Of a stretch of 64,000 bases of DNA, positions 1-8,262 are shown in pieces. Numbering within the stretch: position 1 is the stretch's first letter; each line of letters begins with the position of its first letter. The notes beneath the pieces were generated by a model. The model did no database searches. It was not told where the DNA came from and saw nothing but the letters and a program-made list of their open reading frames with translations. Source of the DNA: Paracraurococcus sp042666655. Its GTDB lineage: Bacteria; Pseudomonadota; Alphaproteobacteria; Acetobacterales; Acetobacteraceae. The stretch lies in NCBI RefSeq assembly GCF_042666655.1, contig NZ_JBHTDE010000006.1, positions 205,807-269,806 of the forward strand. Reading direction: 5' to 3'. A program made the translations under genes and the position numbers.

Positions 1-77
1 AGGATCGCCACCGGCGCCGCCACCAGCACCAGCAGCCAAGCGAAGGGCGGCAGCAGGATCAGCGCACGGCGAATCAT
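1..77 (-). CDS. ABC transporter permease, N-terminal fragment (polyamine type)
   Basis: Only the first 25 codons are inside the window. They read MIRRALILLPPFAWLLVLVA, a short basic start followed by a hydrophobic helix, as expected for the first membrane segment of a PotB/PotH-type permease. The ATG overlaps the TGA of the upstream ATPase gene in an ATGA junction, so it is translationally coupled to the ATPase and to the PotF-like binding protein. The function is inferred from this operon context; the diagnostic permease loop lies outside the window. Confidence 0.75.
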   Translation of the reverse strand, partial: MIRRALILLPPFAWLLVLVAAPVAI

Positions 78-1147
78 CCGGCCAGCGGCGCCAGGCTCTC
101 GGCCGCCCAGGCGAGCGCGATCGCCGCCCCCGGCGCCGGCGGCGGCACATCGGCCGGCAGCGCCACCCGCCATTCCGCGCCGCCCGGCAACGCCACCACC
201 GCCAGCCAGCCGTCGCCGCGATAGGCCAGTTCGCGCACCCGCGCCGTCACGCCGTTCTCGGCCGGGGCCTCGGCCACCAACCGGATCCGCTCCGGCCGCA
301 GGGCATAGGCGGCTGCCGGCTGCACCGGGCGCAGCCGGCAGCCGGCGATGCACGCCACCGCCCCGTCCGGCTGCGGCCGGCCTTCCAGGATATTCGCGGA
401 ACCTAGGAATTCAGCCACGTGCCTTGTCGCCGGCCGGTCGTACAGCGCCTGCGGCGGGCCGTATTGCGCCACCCGCCCGCCCTGCAGCACCGCCACCCGG
501 TCGGCCAGCGCCAGCGCCTCCGCCTGGTCGTGCGTCACCATGACGAACCCCGCGCCGGTCGCCCGCTGCAGCGCGCGCAGCTCAAGCCCCGTGCGTTCCC
601 GCAGGGAGGCATCCAGCGCCCCCAGCGGTTCGTCCAGCAGCAGCAGCGGCGGGCGCTTCACCAGGCTGCGGACCAGCGCCACGCGCTGCCGCTGGCCGCC
701 GGACAGCTGCGCCGGCCGCCGCGCCGCGAAGCCCTGCAGCCCGACCAGGGCCAGCGCCTCCTCGACCCGCCGGGCGATCTCCGGCTTCGCCACCCGGTCG
801 CGGCGCAGCCCGTAGGCGACGTTGTCGAAGACGCTCAGATGCGGGAACAGCGCGTAGCTCTGGAACACCATGCTGACCGGCCGCGCATGCGGCGGCAGCG
901 CGCCGATGTCGCGGTCCTGCAGCAGCACGCGGCCGGCCTCCGCCGTCTCGAACCCGGCGACGATCCGCAGCAGCGTCGACTTGCCGGATCCGCTGCCGCC
1001 CAGCAGCGCCACGAACTCGCCCGGCGCCACGTCGAGGCTCAGCGCGTCCAAAGCGAGCGTCGCGCCGAAACGCTTCGTCACCCCCTCGATGCGCAGCAGC
1101 GGCGCGGCACCGATGACCGGGGAGCCGCCAGGCCCGGAGGTCTCCAT
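74..1147 (-). CDS. Polyamine-type ABC transporter ATP-binding protein (PotA/PotG-like)
   Basis: This 357-residue ATPase would energise an importer, probably for spermidine or putrescine, from the cytoplasmic face. The ABC domain shows Walker A GGSGSGKST, the signature LSGGQRQRVAL, Walker B LLLLDEPLGALD and the H-loop VTHDQ. About 120 further residues form the TOBE-type regulatory domain usual in this family. The frame stays open upstream to 1276, but that part would overlap the binding-protein gene. The ATG at 1147 leaves a 16-base gap after the binding-protein stop and gives the normal family N-terminus. The gene lies between the binding protein and the permease, with an ATGA overlap to the latter. 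Substrate is inferred from family and neighbours. Confidence 0.9.
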   Translation of the reverse strand: METSGPGGSPVIGAAPLLRIEGVTKRFGATLALDALSLDVAPGEFVALLGGSGSGKSTLLRIVAGFETAEAGRVLLQDRDIGALPPHARPVSMVFQSYALFPHLSVFDNVAYGLRRDRVAKPEIARRVEEALALVGLQGFAARRPAQLSGGQRQRVALVRSLVKRPPLLLLDEPLGALDASLRERTGLELRALQRATGAGFVMVTHDQAEALALADRVAVLQGGRVAQYGPPQALYDRPATRHVAEFLGSANILEGRPQPDGAVACIAGCRLRPVQPAAAYALRPERIRLVAEAPAENGVTARVRELAYRGDGWLAVVALPGGAEWRVALPADVPPPAPGAAIALAWAAESLAPLAG

Positions 1148-1163
1148 CGGTGCCGCCAAAACC

Positions 1164-2261
1164 TCAGCGCCCCGCCCGGAAGCGGCTCCAGAGCCGGGTG
1201 CGCGCCCGCTCCGCGGCCTGGCTCGGCGTGGCCGGGACGAAGGCATGGGCCAGCGCCGCCTCGGACGGGTAGACATTCGGGTCGTCCCGCACCGCCTCTG
1301 CCACCAGCGGCCGGCTGGCCGGCACCGCGTTGGGGTAGCGCACCTGGCTGGTGATCGCCGCCATCATCTCCGGCTGCAGCACGAAGTCGATGAAGGCCTG
1401 TGCCGCGTCCGGGTTCGGCGCGTCGGCCGGGATCGCCAGCAGGTCGAACCAGAGATGCGCGCCCGACTTCGGCGCGGCATAGCCGAGCTCGACGCCTTTT
1501 GCCGCCTCCCGCGCCCGGGCCGCGGCCTGGATGACGTCGCCGCTATAGGTCAGCGCGACGCAGATCTCCCCGCTCGCCAGCATGTCGAGCAGCGCGCCCG
1601 AGCCGGGGATGGCGCGCAGATGCGGCCGGATCGCCAGCAGCGCCTGCTCGGCCGCCTTCAGGTCGGCGGCATCCGTGGTGTCGGGGTCCTTCCCCAGCCA
1701 TGCCAGCACCGAGGGCAGCACGTCCGTCGCGCTGTCCATCACCGCCAGCCCGCATTTGGCCAGCTTCGCCGCATTCTCCGGCTTCAGCAGCAGATCGAGG
1801 CCGTCGAGCGGCGCCTCCGGCCAGAGCGCCCGCACCCTGTCCAGCCTGATGCCGAGCCCGACCGTGCCCCACAGATAGATCGCGCCGAAGCGGTTGCCGG
1901 GATCGACGGTGGCCACCCGCTGCATCAGCCGCGGGTCGAGGTTCTTCCAATTCGGGATCTTGTCGCGATCCAAGGGCCGCAGCGCACCGGCCTTCACCAG
2001 CCGGGCGAAGGTCGGCTCGCCGGTCGGGACGATGATGTCGTAGCCCGACCGCCCGGCCGAGAGCTTGCCCTCCAGCGTCTCCAGGCTGTCGTAGACGTCG
2101 TAGCGGATGCGGATGCCGGTCTGCTGCTGGAAGCGCTGGACCACGGAGGGGGCGATGTAGTCGGTCCAGTTGTAGACGTTGAGCACCGGCTGCGCCGCGG
2201 CGGGCAGGCCCGCCAGGCTGGCCAGGATGGCTGCAAGAAGAAGGCCTCGGCGCATCGCCAT
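1164..2261 (-). CDS. Polyamine-type ABC transporter periplasmic binding protein (PotF/PotD-like)
   Basis: A 365-residue secreted solute-binding protein. The N-terminus is a clear Sec signal peptide (basic MRRG, hydrophobic stretch, AAAQ cleavage region near residue 23). The mature part opens with LNVYNWTDYIAPSVVQRFQQ, a pattern characteristic of PotD/PotF proteins, and continues with YDSLETLEGKL and the GYDIIVPTG segment of the ligand cleft. It would deliver polyamine to the permease and ATPase encoded directly downstream. The next in-frame ATG, two codons in, is an equally good start. It is divergent from the phage-tail-like cassette, so 2262-2540 should hold promoters for both. Confidence 0.92.
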   Translation of the reverse strand: MAMRRGLLLAAILASLAGLPAAAQPVLNVYNWTDYIAPSVVQRFQQQTGIRIRYDVYDSLETLEGKLSAGRSGYDIIVPTGEPTFARLVKAGALRPLDRDKIPNWKNLDPRLMQRVATVDPGNRFGAIYLWGTVGLGIRLDRVRALWPEAPLDGLDLLLKPENAAKLAKCGLAVMDSATDVLPSVLAWLGKDPDTTDAADLKAAEQALLAIRPHLRAIPGSGALLDMLASGEICVALTYSGDVIQAAARAREAAKGVELGYAAPKSGAHLWFDLLAIPADAPNPDAAQAFIDFVLQPEMMAAITSQVRYPNAVPASRPLVAEAVRDDPNVYPSEAALAHAFVPATPSQAAERARTRLWSRFRAGR

Positions 2262-2373
2262 CCCGCTCCGGTTGGGTCGCGCCGAGGCTAGCAGGACGCG
2301 GCGATTCCGGAAGGGTCGGCAGCGCCTGCCGAAGACTGCGGTCCCATCATTCGCAAAACTAGGATCATTTTCC

Positions 2374-2402
2374 TTGACAGCGCGGCTTGCTCCGCGCTAT
2401 CC
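2374..2402 (+). promoter_or_regulatory. Candidate sigma-70 promoter for the tail-like cassette
   Basis: TTGACA at 2374-2379, an exact -35 consensus, is followed after 17 bases by CTATCC at 2397-2402. It sits in the one AT-richer patch of the 2262-2540 gap, about 140 bases before the GTG of the first cassette gene. The spacer and first -10 bases hold an inverted repeat (GCGCGG and CCGCGC around CTTGCT), which could bind a repressor or fold in RNA. The -35 and spacing are good; the -10 is imperfect. Confidence 0.5.
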
Positions 2403-2540
2403 CCACCACGCCGACGGCCGAGATGCGCCCGACGCTCCCCCCGCACCATCCGAGCCCGCCGCACCCGGTCCCCCGCGCCGCGCACCCGCGCCGCGTGGCC
2501 CGCCGGCGCGACCGGCCGCTGCCGAGACGGAGAGAACCCC

Positions 2541-3194
2541 GTGCCCTTCAGCCCGGCCAACCTCAATGCCTTGCTCCAGACCAGCGCCTTCAATCTCTGG
2601 CACTACCGCACCGCGGATACCCGTGCCGTGGTCAGTGCCGCCGGCTACTTCACCCCGGTCGCCGCCAGCCTGAAGCCCGGCGACCTGATGGTGCTGCAGA
2701 CCGTGGACGCCATGGCGCTGGTGCCCTTCCGCTCCAATGCCGTGCTCGGCACCGGCGTGACGCTGGACGGCGCGGTCGGGCCGATCACCCTGCTCCGCGC
2801 GGCCACCCAGGGCTTCCGCTTCGGCCAAGCGGCCTCCGCCGTGGTGCGGACCATCCTGCTGGCGCCGATCGCCGCCGGGATCCTCGCCGGCGGCAGCATC
2901 CCGGTCTCCGCCAGCGTCACCGGGCCGATCGCCCAGGTGGTCTTCAGCCTGCGCGACGCCAGCGGCGCCATCATCCCGCCGGTCAAGGCCGTGGCGGTGC
3001 AGGGCGGCCTCGCCGCCACCAGCTTTCCCGCCCCGCCGGTCGGCAGCGGCTACCGCATCCAGGTGGAGGATGCCGCCGATCCGGCGATCGCCGAGACCTC
3101 CCGCAGCTTCAGCGTGGCGCCCGACATCGCCCACCTGCTGATCGAGTCCGGCGACGGCCTGGCCACCGAGGCGGGCGACCCGCTGAAGCGCTGA
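2541..3194 (+). CDS. Phage-tail-associated hypothetical protein
   Basis: A 217-residue protein starting at GTG, preceded by the purine-rich GAGACGGAGAG. No signal peptide or strong membrane helix is visible. The N-terminal half contains FNLWHYRTADTRAVV and a compact beta-rich stretch; the second half is rich in Val, Ala and Gly like a beta-sandwich. I do not recognise a named family. It is first in a four-gene unit whose second and fourth members resemble phage tail fibre components, so a structural or adaptor role in the same assembly is inferred. Spacing to the next gene is 73 bases. Confidence applies to its being a gene; the role is uncertain. Confidence 0.7.
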   Translation: MPFSPANLNALLQTSAFNLWHYRTADTRAVVSAAGYFTPVAASLKPGDLMVLQTVDAMALVPFRSNAVLGTGVTLDGAVGPITLLRAATQGFRFGQAASAVVRTILLAPIAAGILAGGSIPVSASVTGPIAQVVFSLRDASGAIIPPVKAVAVQGGLAATSFPAPPVGSGYRIQVEDAADPAIAETSRSFSVAPDIAHLLIESGDGLATEAGDPLKR

Positions 3195-3267
3195 CCCGCG
3201 CCGCGCCGCCCCATCCCGCCATCCGCCCGCAGCCCCACCGCTGCGCGCCCTTCCGGACCGGAGACCA

Positions 3268-5865
3268 ATGCCCGACGTCAGGATCAGCGAGCTTCCCGCC
3301 GCCGTCACCCCCGCGGATGCGGACCTCGCGCCGCTGGTGCAATCCAGCGGCGCCACCCTCGAGACCCGCCGCGCCACCGTCGCGCAGCTCCGCAACGCGG
3401 TGCTGGCCGACCGCGGCGCGCATGTGCGCGACTACGGCGCGGTGGGCGACGGCGTCACCAACGACGCGCCCGCCATCCAGGCGGCGATCAACGACCTGAA
3501 GACCAGGGGCGGCGGCACGCTGAGCTTCGGCCCGCGGGTCTACCGCATCGCCTCCGCCATCGTGCTCGCGGATGCCACAATCCGGCTGCAGGGCGCCGGC
3601 TTCACCGAAGGCCCGTCCCCCGCCCAGGGCACCTGGCTGAAGATCGATGCCACCGGCTTCACCCCCTTCACCTTCACCGGCATCTACACCCGGGGCGCGG
3701 CGGTGCGCGACATCGCCGTGGCGCAGCACCACACCGCCGCGCTGAACGCCGCCTGGGCGCCGGTCGACTACGACTTCGTCTTCCGGGTGGAGGACTGCCT
3801 CGGTGGGGTCGATTTCGACAACGTCTTCCTCAGCAACATCACCCGCGGCATCTACGCGCGGAATTCCGGTCGGCTCGACATCCGCCGGCTGCGCGGCCAG
3901 GTGCTGCGCACCGGCGTCGAGATCGACCAGTGCCTGGACATCCCACGCATCCACAGCGTGCATTTCTGGCCCTTCTGGACCAGCGACAACAATGTCATCC
4001 GCTGGGCCCAGGCGAACGGCGACGCCATGGTCTTCCGCCGCTGCGACGGCGTCTTCATCGACCAGGCCTTCGTGCTCGGCTACCGCAGCATGTTCCGCTT
4101 CGGGTCCTCGGCCAGCGGCATCACGACCAAATTCTACATCGGCCAAGCCTATACCGATTTCTGCCAGTACGGCGTCTGGGTCGAGGCCAACGGCACCGAT
4201 GGCCAGATCGCCAACCTGACCCACCAGGGCGAGATCTTCAACGCCGGCGGCCCGCCGCTGGCCGGCGGCAGCGGCATCTTCGTCAATGCCTCCAACACCC
4301 GCATCCAGGCGGCCAATCTCCGCATCGACGCGGTCGAGGACAACGCCATCCGCATCGCCGGCAGCGGCAACCGGCTGGACGTCTTCTCGCTGCGTTGCGT
4401 GCGCTACAATTACCGCAACAACGGATCCACCGCGATCCTGCTGGGCGATAGCGGGGCCGCCGCGCCCAACCGTGTCTATCTCGGCAGCCCGCCGCTGCTG
4501 GAAGGCGGCAACGGGGACCTGCTGGTCAATACCGGCACCAACGCGGTCCTGGCCCTTGGCGCGCCGGCCGGCCGCGCCGCGCGGCCGGGCCTGGCGCTCG
4601 GCAGCGCCGACACCGGCCTGTTCCAGCCAACCGGCGGCAGCCTCGCCGCCGCCGCCGGTGGCACCGAATTGCTGCGCACCACCGCCGGCGGCACGGTCAC
4701 GCTCGGCGCCGCCCCGGGCGGCCATGCGCTGGAAGTGGCGACGCCGCTGTCCGGGGCCAATCGCCTGCAGGTGACCGGCGGCGGCACCGGAGGCGCCGTC
4801 ACCGCCCAGGCGCAGGGGGCGGATGCCAATATCGACTTCTGGGTCACCGCCAAGGGCAGCGGCCTGGTCCGCACCGTGACCGCCGCGGCGGCCGACAATT
4901 CCTCCGCCCTGGCCACCACCGCCTGGGTGCGGGCGCAGGGCTATTCCACCGCATCGGGCGGCGGCGGCGTGGCGCCGGTGACCAGCGTGGCGGGCCGGAT
5001 CGGCGACGTGGTCCTGACCATGTCCGACATCGCCGGCGCGGCGCCGCTCGCCTCGCCGGGCTTCAGCGGCAGCCCGACCGCGCCGACGCCGGCTGCGACC
5101 GACAACAGCACGGCGCTGGCCACCACCGCCTGGGCCTGGTCGCGGCCGCCGCAGCAGCAATTGGCCGACGCCACCGTCGCCGGCGGCAATCCGCGCGGGA
5201 CCAACGCCACCGACTGGCAGGGCATCCGCAGCGCTCCCAACCAGGTGGCGAGCGCGACCCAGGCCACCATCGGCGGCGGCGGCGGCAACACCGCCTCCGC
5301 CACCGCCGCCACCGTCGCCGGCGGCAACAGCAACACCGCGGGCGGCCCGTACAGCTGGGTGCCCGGCGGCGTCCAGGCGGACAGCCGCGGCCTGCATGCG
5401 CGGGGTGCCTGGTCCGCCGGCCGCTTCGCCAGCAACGGCGATGCGCAGGCGGGGGAGTTCGTGCTCCGCCGGCAGACCACCGATGCGACCCCCGCCGTGC
5501 TGACCGCGGATGGCGGCACGCCGGGCGCCACCAACCTCGTCAACCTGCCGAACGATGCGACCTACGCGGTCCGCGTCATGATCGTGGCACGCCAGGTCGA
5601 CGGCACGGCCGGGGCCGTCGGCGACAGTGCGCTCTGGGTCCGCGACTTCCTGGTGAAGCGCGGCACCGGCGCGGCCACCACCCAGATCACCGGCGTGTCG
5701 CAGACCGCCGCCAGCCCGACCGCCAGCGACAGCGGGGCGACGGCCTGGCGGGTCGTGCATGCGCCGGACACCAGCAACGGCGGCCTGTCGCTGAGCGTCA
5801 CCGGCGCGGCCGGCAAATCGATCAACTGGGTCGCCCGCATCCTCTCGGTCGAGGTCGTCGGCTGA
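3268..5865 (+). CDS. Tailspike-like protein: pectate-lyase-type beta-helix with tail-fibre repeats and YadA-head-like region
   Basis: An 865-residue modular protein with no signal peptide. Residues 5-48 carry an ISELPAAVTPADADLAPLVQ head segment as found at the start of phage tailspikes. VRDYGAVGDGVTNDAPAIQA (about 53-72) opens a right-handed parallel beta-helix of the pectate lyase 3 type running to roughly residue 430. Two tail-fibre repeats with DNS(S/T)ALATTAW follow at about 541 and 610. A Gly-rich region at about 655-690 repeats GGGGNTASATAATVAGGNSN, like YadA heads. About 150 residues of C-terminal beta domain end the protein. Such spikes are usually trimers that bind or cut surface polysaccharide; that activity is inferred. 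The RBS GGAGA precedes the ATG. Confidence 0.85.
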   Translation: MPDVRISELPAAVTPADADLAPLVQSSGATLETRRATVAQLRNAVLADRGAHVRDYGAVGDGVTNDAPAIQAAINDLKTRGGGTLSFGPRVYRIASAIVLADATIRLQGAGFTEGPSPAQGTWLKIDATGFTPFTFTGIYTRGAAVRDIAVAQHHTAALNAAWAPVDYDFVFRVEDCLGGVDFDNVFLSNITRGIYARNSGRLDIRRLRGQVLRTGVEIDQCLDIPRIHSVHFWPFWTSDNNVIRWAQANGDAMVFRRCDGVFIDQAFVLGYRSMFRFGSSASGITTKFYIGQAYTDFCQYGVWVEANGTDGQIANLTHQGEIFNAGGPPLAGGSGIFVNASNTRIQAANLRIDAVEDNAIRIAGSGNRLDVFSLRCVRYNYRNNGSTAILLGDSGAAAPNRVYLGSPPLLEGGNGDLLVNTGTNAVLALGAPAGRAARPGLALGSADTGLFQPTGGSLAAAAGGTELLRTTAGGTVTLGAAPGGHALEVATPLSGANRLQVTGGGTGGAVTAQAQGADANIDFWVTAKGSGLVRTVTAAAADNSSALATTAWVRAQGYSTASGGGGVAPVTSVAGRIGDVVLTMSDIAGAAPLASPGFSGSPTAPTPAATDNSTALATTAWAWSRPPQQQLADATVAGGNPRGTNATDWQGIRSAPNQVASATQATIGGGGGNTASATAATVAGGNSNTAGGPYSWVPGGVQADSRGLHARGAWSAGRFASNGDAQAGEFVLRRQTTDATPAVLTADGGTPGATNLVNLPNDATYAVRVMIVARQVDGTAGAVGDSALWVRDFLVKRGTGAATTQITGVSQTAASPTASDSGATAWRVVHAPDTSNGGLSLSVTGAAGKSINWVARILSVEVVG

Positions 5866-5891
5866 CCCCCTTTCACCCCGGAGACCAATCC

Positions 5892-6194
5892 ATGGCGCTG
5901 ATGAAGCCGATCGAGATCCGCAACACGGGTCTCCTCGCCGCCTATTGGCGGTTGACGCATTGCCAGATCGACCATGCCGCCGGCATCGCCGAATTCCGTC
6001 TGCACGGCTACCCGAGCCGCGACGCGCGGGCCGCCGGCAAGCAGCCGCTGCCCGGGCTCAACTACCGCGCGACGGCCGCTGCGCTCGGCCTGCCCGACCT
6101 GCATGCGGTGACCAGCGCGACGCTCTACGCCGCGGCCCGCGCCCAGCCGGCCGAAGACGGCACGGTCTGGTTCGCCGATGCCCTGGATGCCTGA
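5892..6194 (+). CDS. Small hypothetical protein of the tail-like cassette
   Basis: A 100-residue soluble protein with no signal peptide. It is preceded by CCGGAGACCAAT, nearly the same ribosome-binding sequence as used for the tailspike gene 26 bases upstream, which supports both the start and co-expression. Visible features are IEIRNTGLLAAYWRLTHCQI near the N-terminus and a GYPSRDARAAG segment. I do not recognise the family. Its position between the tailspike and a tail-fibre-family protein suggests a tail accessory or assembly role, which is inference only. Confidence 0.7.
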   Translation: MALMKPIEIRNTGLLAAYWRLTHCQIDHAAGIAEFRLHGYPSRDARAAGKQPLPGLNYRATAAALGLPDLHAVTSATLYAAARAQPAEDGTVWFADALDA

Positions 6195-6225
6195 CCCCAC
6201 CTGCACCGATTGAGAGGAGAGACGC

Positions 6226-6600
6226 ATGCCCGACCTCACCGATTATGCGAAGAACCTGCTCGGCCGCGCCCTCTGCGCCCGGGTGCCGGCGCTGCCCAGC
6301 CAAGTCTTCCTCGGCCTCGGCACCGGCGGCGCCGATGCCACCGGCCTGGTCGGCGAGCCTGCCGGCACCGGCTATGCCCGGCAGCGGGTGACCTTCACCG
6401 GCACCGGGGCGCAGCAGAACACCGATGCCATTCGCTTCACTTTCACCGGCACGGCCGGCACCTTGACCCATGTCGGCCTGTTCGACGCCGCCAGCGGCGG
6501 CAACCCGCTGACCTGGTCGGCACTGGCGCAGCCGGCCGCGGTCACCGGGGCCGGCACGGTCACGCTCAACGCCGCGTCGCTGGTGCTGACTGCCAGCTGA
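6226..6600 (+). CDS. Phage tail fibre-family small protein
   Basis: A 124-residue protein. The order of features matches a small phage/prophage structural family: an N-terminal helix (LTDYAKNLLGRAL), then a strand with VFLGLGTGG, a (G)YARQRVTF motif at about residue 46, a THVGLFDAASGGNPL turn, and a final strand with TVTLNAASLVLT. These proteins sit next to tail fibre genes in phages. The RBS GAGAGGAGAGACGC lies just before the ATG. It is the last gene of the cassette, followed within 10 bases by a 15-bp perfect hairpin. The family assignment is by motif pattern and was not searched. Confidence 0.75.
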   Translation: MPDLTDYAKNLLGRALCARVPALPSQVFLGLGTGGADATGLVGEPAGTGYARQRVTFTGTGAQQNTDAIRFTFTGTAGTLTHVGLFDAASGGNPLTWSALAQPAAVTGAGTVTLNAASLVLTAS

Positions 6601-6608
6601 CCGCGCAG

Positions 6609-6641
6609 GATGACGGCACGGCCGGCGGCCGTGCCGTCATC
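6609..6641 (+). terminator. Strong hairpin closing the tail-like cassette
   Basis: GATGACGGCACGGCC at 6609-6623 is perfectly complementary to GGCCGTGCCGTCATC at 6627-6641, leaving a 3-base loop. It begins 8 bases after the stop of the last cassette gene. There is no T-tract, only CCCTTCCC, so it may act as a GC-type terminator or 3' stabiliser rather than a classical intrinsic terminator. Confidence 0.6.
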
Positions 6642-6765
6642 ACCCTTCCCTTCGGCCCGCCATGCGTGTATCGCTTAGGGAACATTGGCGACCGCGTGCA
6701 TTAGCGACGGCTTGTGCTCGAAGGCGCCGTTCGGTTAGCCTGATGGCCGAGGACCGGAGACCCAC

Positions 6766-7512
6766 TTGAACCCGTTCGACGCCCCGCACCCGACGCATGA
6801 GGTGAATGCCGCCGGGCAGGCCTGCGAGCGATGCGGCAGCCGCGTGTCCGGGCTCTGCCAGCCGCTGGATGCCGCGGCGCTGGACGAGATCACCTCCGAG
6901 GCGACGCATTTCGTGCTGCCGGCGCATAGCGCGGTGTTCCGGGAGGGCGACCCGGCCGGTCGGATCTTCACCCTGGTCGACGGCTTCGCCAAGCTGTCGC
7001 GGCTGTTGCCGGACGGCAAGCAGCAGGTGGTCGGCTTCCGCTTCGCCGGCGACGTCATCGGCTACACCACGTTGAAGAACTACCCCTTCGATGCCGAGCT
7101 GCTGACCGATGCCAAGCTGTGCCGGCTCGACCGCGCCCAGCTCGACGGCCTGCTGCGCCGGTACCCGAAGCTGGAACGCCGGATGCTCGACCTCTGCGTC
7201 CAGGAACTCACCGCGACGCAGGAACAGCTCGTCACCGTCGGCCGCCGCTCGGCCGAGGCACGGGTCGCCGCGTTCCTGCTTTCCCTCGTCGAGGCCAGCC
7301 GCCGTCGCGGCCAGCCGCGTCAGGTGCTCGAGATGCCGATGACCCGGGCGGACATCGCCGATTTCCTCGGCCTGACCCTGGAAACCGTCAGTCGCAGCCT
7401 GACCGCCTTCCGCAAGCGTGGCTGGATCCACGAGCCGGTGCACCACAAGGTGGAGCTGCTGAACGTGGCGGCCATCACTGCCCTGGCCGAAGGCACCAGC
7501 GACAACTTCTGA
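6766..7512 (+). CDS. Crp/Fnr-family regulator with Fnr-type iron-sulfur cysteines
   Basis: A 248-residue DNA-binding regulator. The N-terminus has Cys20, Cys23 and Cys31 (CERCGSRVSGLC), and a fourth Cys119 lies in TDAKLCRLDR. This matches the four-cysteine pattern that holds an oxygen-sensitive 4Fe-4S cluster in Fnr/FnrL. A cyclic-nucleotide-type beta barrel spans about 45-130, then a dimer helix, then a winged helix with TRADIADFLGLTLETVSRSL; the ETVSR helix is the Fnr/FixK type that reads TTGAT half-sites. The start is TTG at 6766, backed by GGACCGGAGA; the only later option before the cysteines is GTG at 6802. The gene is monocistronic. Targets are unknown, although a low-oxygen-type gene set lies at 53-58 kb. 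Confidence 0.88.
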   Translation: MNPFDAPHPTHEVNAAGQACERCGSRVSGLCQPLDAAALDEITSEATHFVLPAHSAVFREGDPAGRIFTLVDGFAKLSRLLPDGKQQVVGFRFAGDVIGYTTLKNYPFDAELLTDAKLCRLDRAQLDGLLRRYPKLERRMLDLCVQELTATQEQLVTVGRRSAEARVAAFLLSLVEASRRRGQPRQVLEMPMTRADIADFLGLTLETVSRSLTAFRKRGWIHEPVHHKVELLNVAAITALAEGTSDNF

Positions 7513-7680
7513 GCCGGGCATCCGGCAACCGTCCCCAGCCATGCCGCTCGCGGGCCGGCACATCCCCACGCTGCCCGGAAATGCCCTGGCTCCTGAAGCG
7601 CGGAGCAGATTCACGGCGCCGGGCATTTTCACCCTGTGGCGATCTGCCCTAGACCGGCGTCTCGCAACCGGATGCGCTCC

Positions 7681-8262
7681 ATGACCGCCGAAATCCGTGC
7701 CGCCATCCTCGATTCCGCCGCGACGCTGCAGCGGATGGCCGAGGATGCCGCCGCCGTCGCCGCCATCGCCGGCATCGTCGACCGCTCGGTCGCGGCACTG
7801 CGCGCCGGGCACAAGCTGCTGTTCTGCGGCAACGGCGGCAGCGCGGCCGATGCGCAGCATTGGGCCGGCGAGCTGGTCGCCCGCTTCCACTACGACCGGC
7901 CCGGCCTGGCGGCGATCGCGTTGACCACCGACAGCTCGATCATGACCGCGGTCGGCAATGACTATGGCTACGACCGCCTCTTCGCCCGGCAGGTCGAGGC
8001 GCTGGGCGCCCCGGGCGACGTGCTGTTCGCCCTCACCACCTCCGGCCGCTCGCCCAACATCCTGGCCGCCTTGGCCGCGGCACGGGCGAAGGGGATGGCG
8101 GTGGTCGGCTTCACCGGCGCCGGCGGTGCCGATTTCGCCGCGCTCTGCGATCTCTGCCTCTGCGTTCCCGCCAGTTCGACGCCGCTGATCCAGGAAGCGC
8201 ACGAGGTCGCCGGCCACGCCATCTGCGCCATGATCGAGCGGCGGATGTTTCCGCGCGCCTGA
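7681..8262 (+). CDS. gmhA: Phosphoheptose isomerase (sedoheptulose 7-phosphate isomerase)
   Basis: A 193-residue SIS-domain enzyme that converts sedoheptulose 7-phosphate to D-glycero-D-manno-heptose 7-phosphate, the first step of ADP-heptose synthesis for LPS core. Key motifs are CGNGGSAADAQHWAGEL (substrate loop with the metal-site His), LTTDSSIMTAVGNDYGYD, TTSGRSPN (phosphate-binding loop) and a C-terminal QEAHEVAGHAIC helix with two conserved His. Length is normal. The ATG at 7672, three codons upstream, is an alternative start. Its TGA shares one base with the ATG of gmhB, so the two are coupled. Confidence 0.95.
   Translation: MTAEIRAAILDSAATLQRMAEDAAAVAAIAGIVDRSVAALRAGHKLLFCGNGGSAADAQHWAGELVARFHYDRPGLAAIALTTDSSIMTAVGNDYGYDRLFARQVEALGAPGDVLFALTTSGRSPNILAALAAARAKGMAVVGFTGAGGADFAALCDLCLCVPASSTPLIQEAHEVAGHAICAMIERRMFPRA

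Noticed and set aside
5240..5345. Gly/Ala/Thr/Asn repeats in the tailspike as a DNA repeat or CRISPR-like array
   Set aside because: They are in-frame protein repeats of variable sequence, with no constant repeat/spacer pattern. No CRISPR array was seen anywhere.
3109..5760. 883-residue open frame antisense to the tailspike gene
   Set aside because: Composition is Gly/Ala/Arg-rich with no domain signal; the plus-strand protein has clear motifs throughout. This is a high-GC shadow frame.
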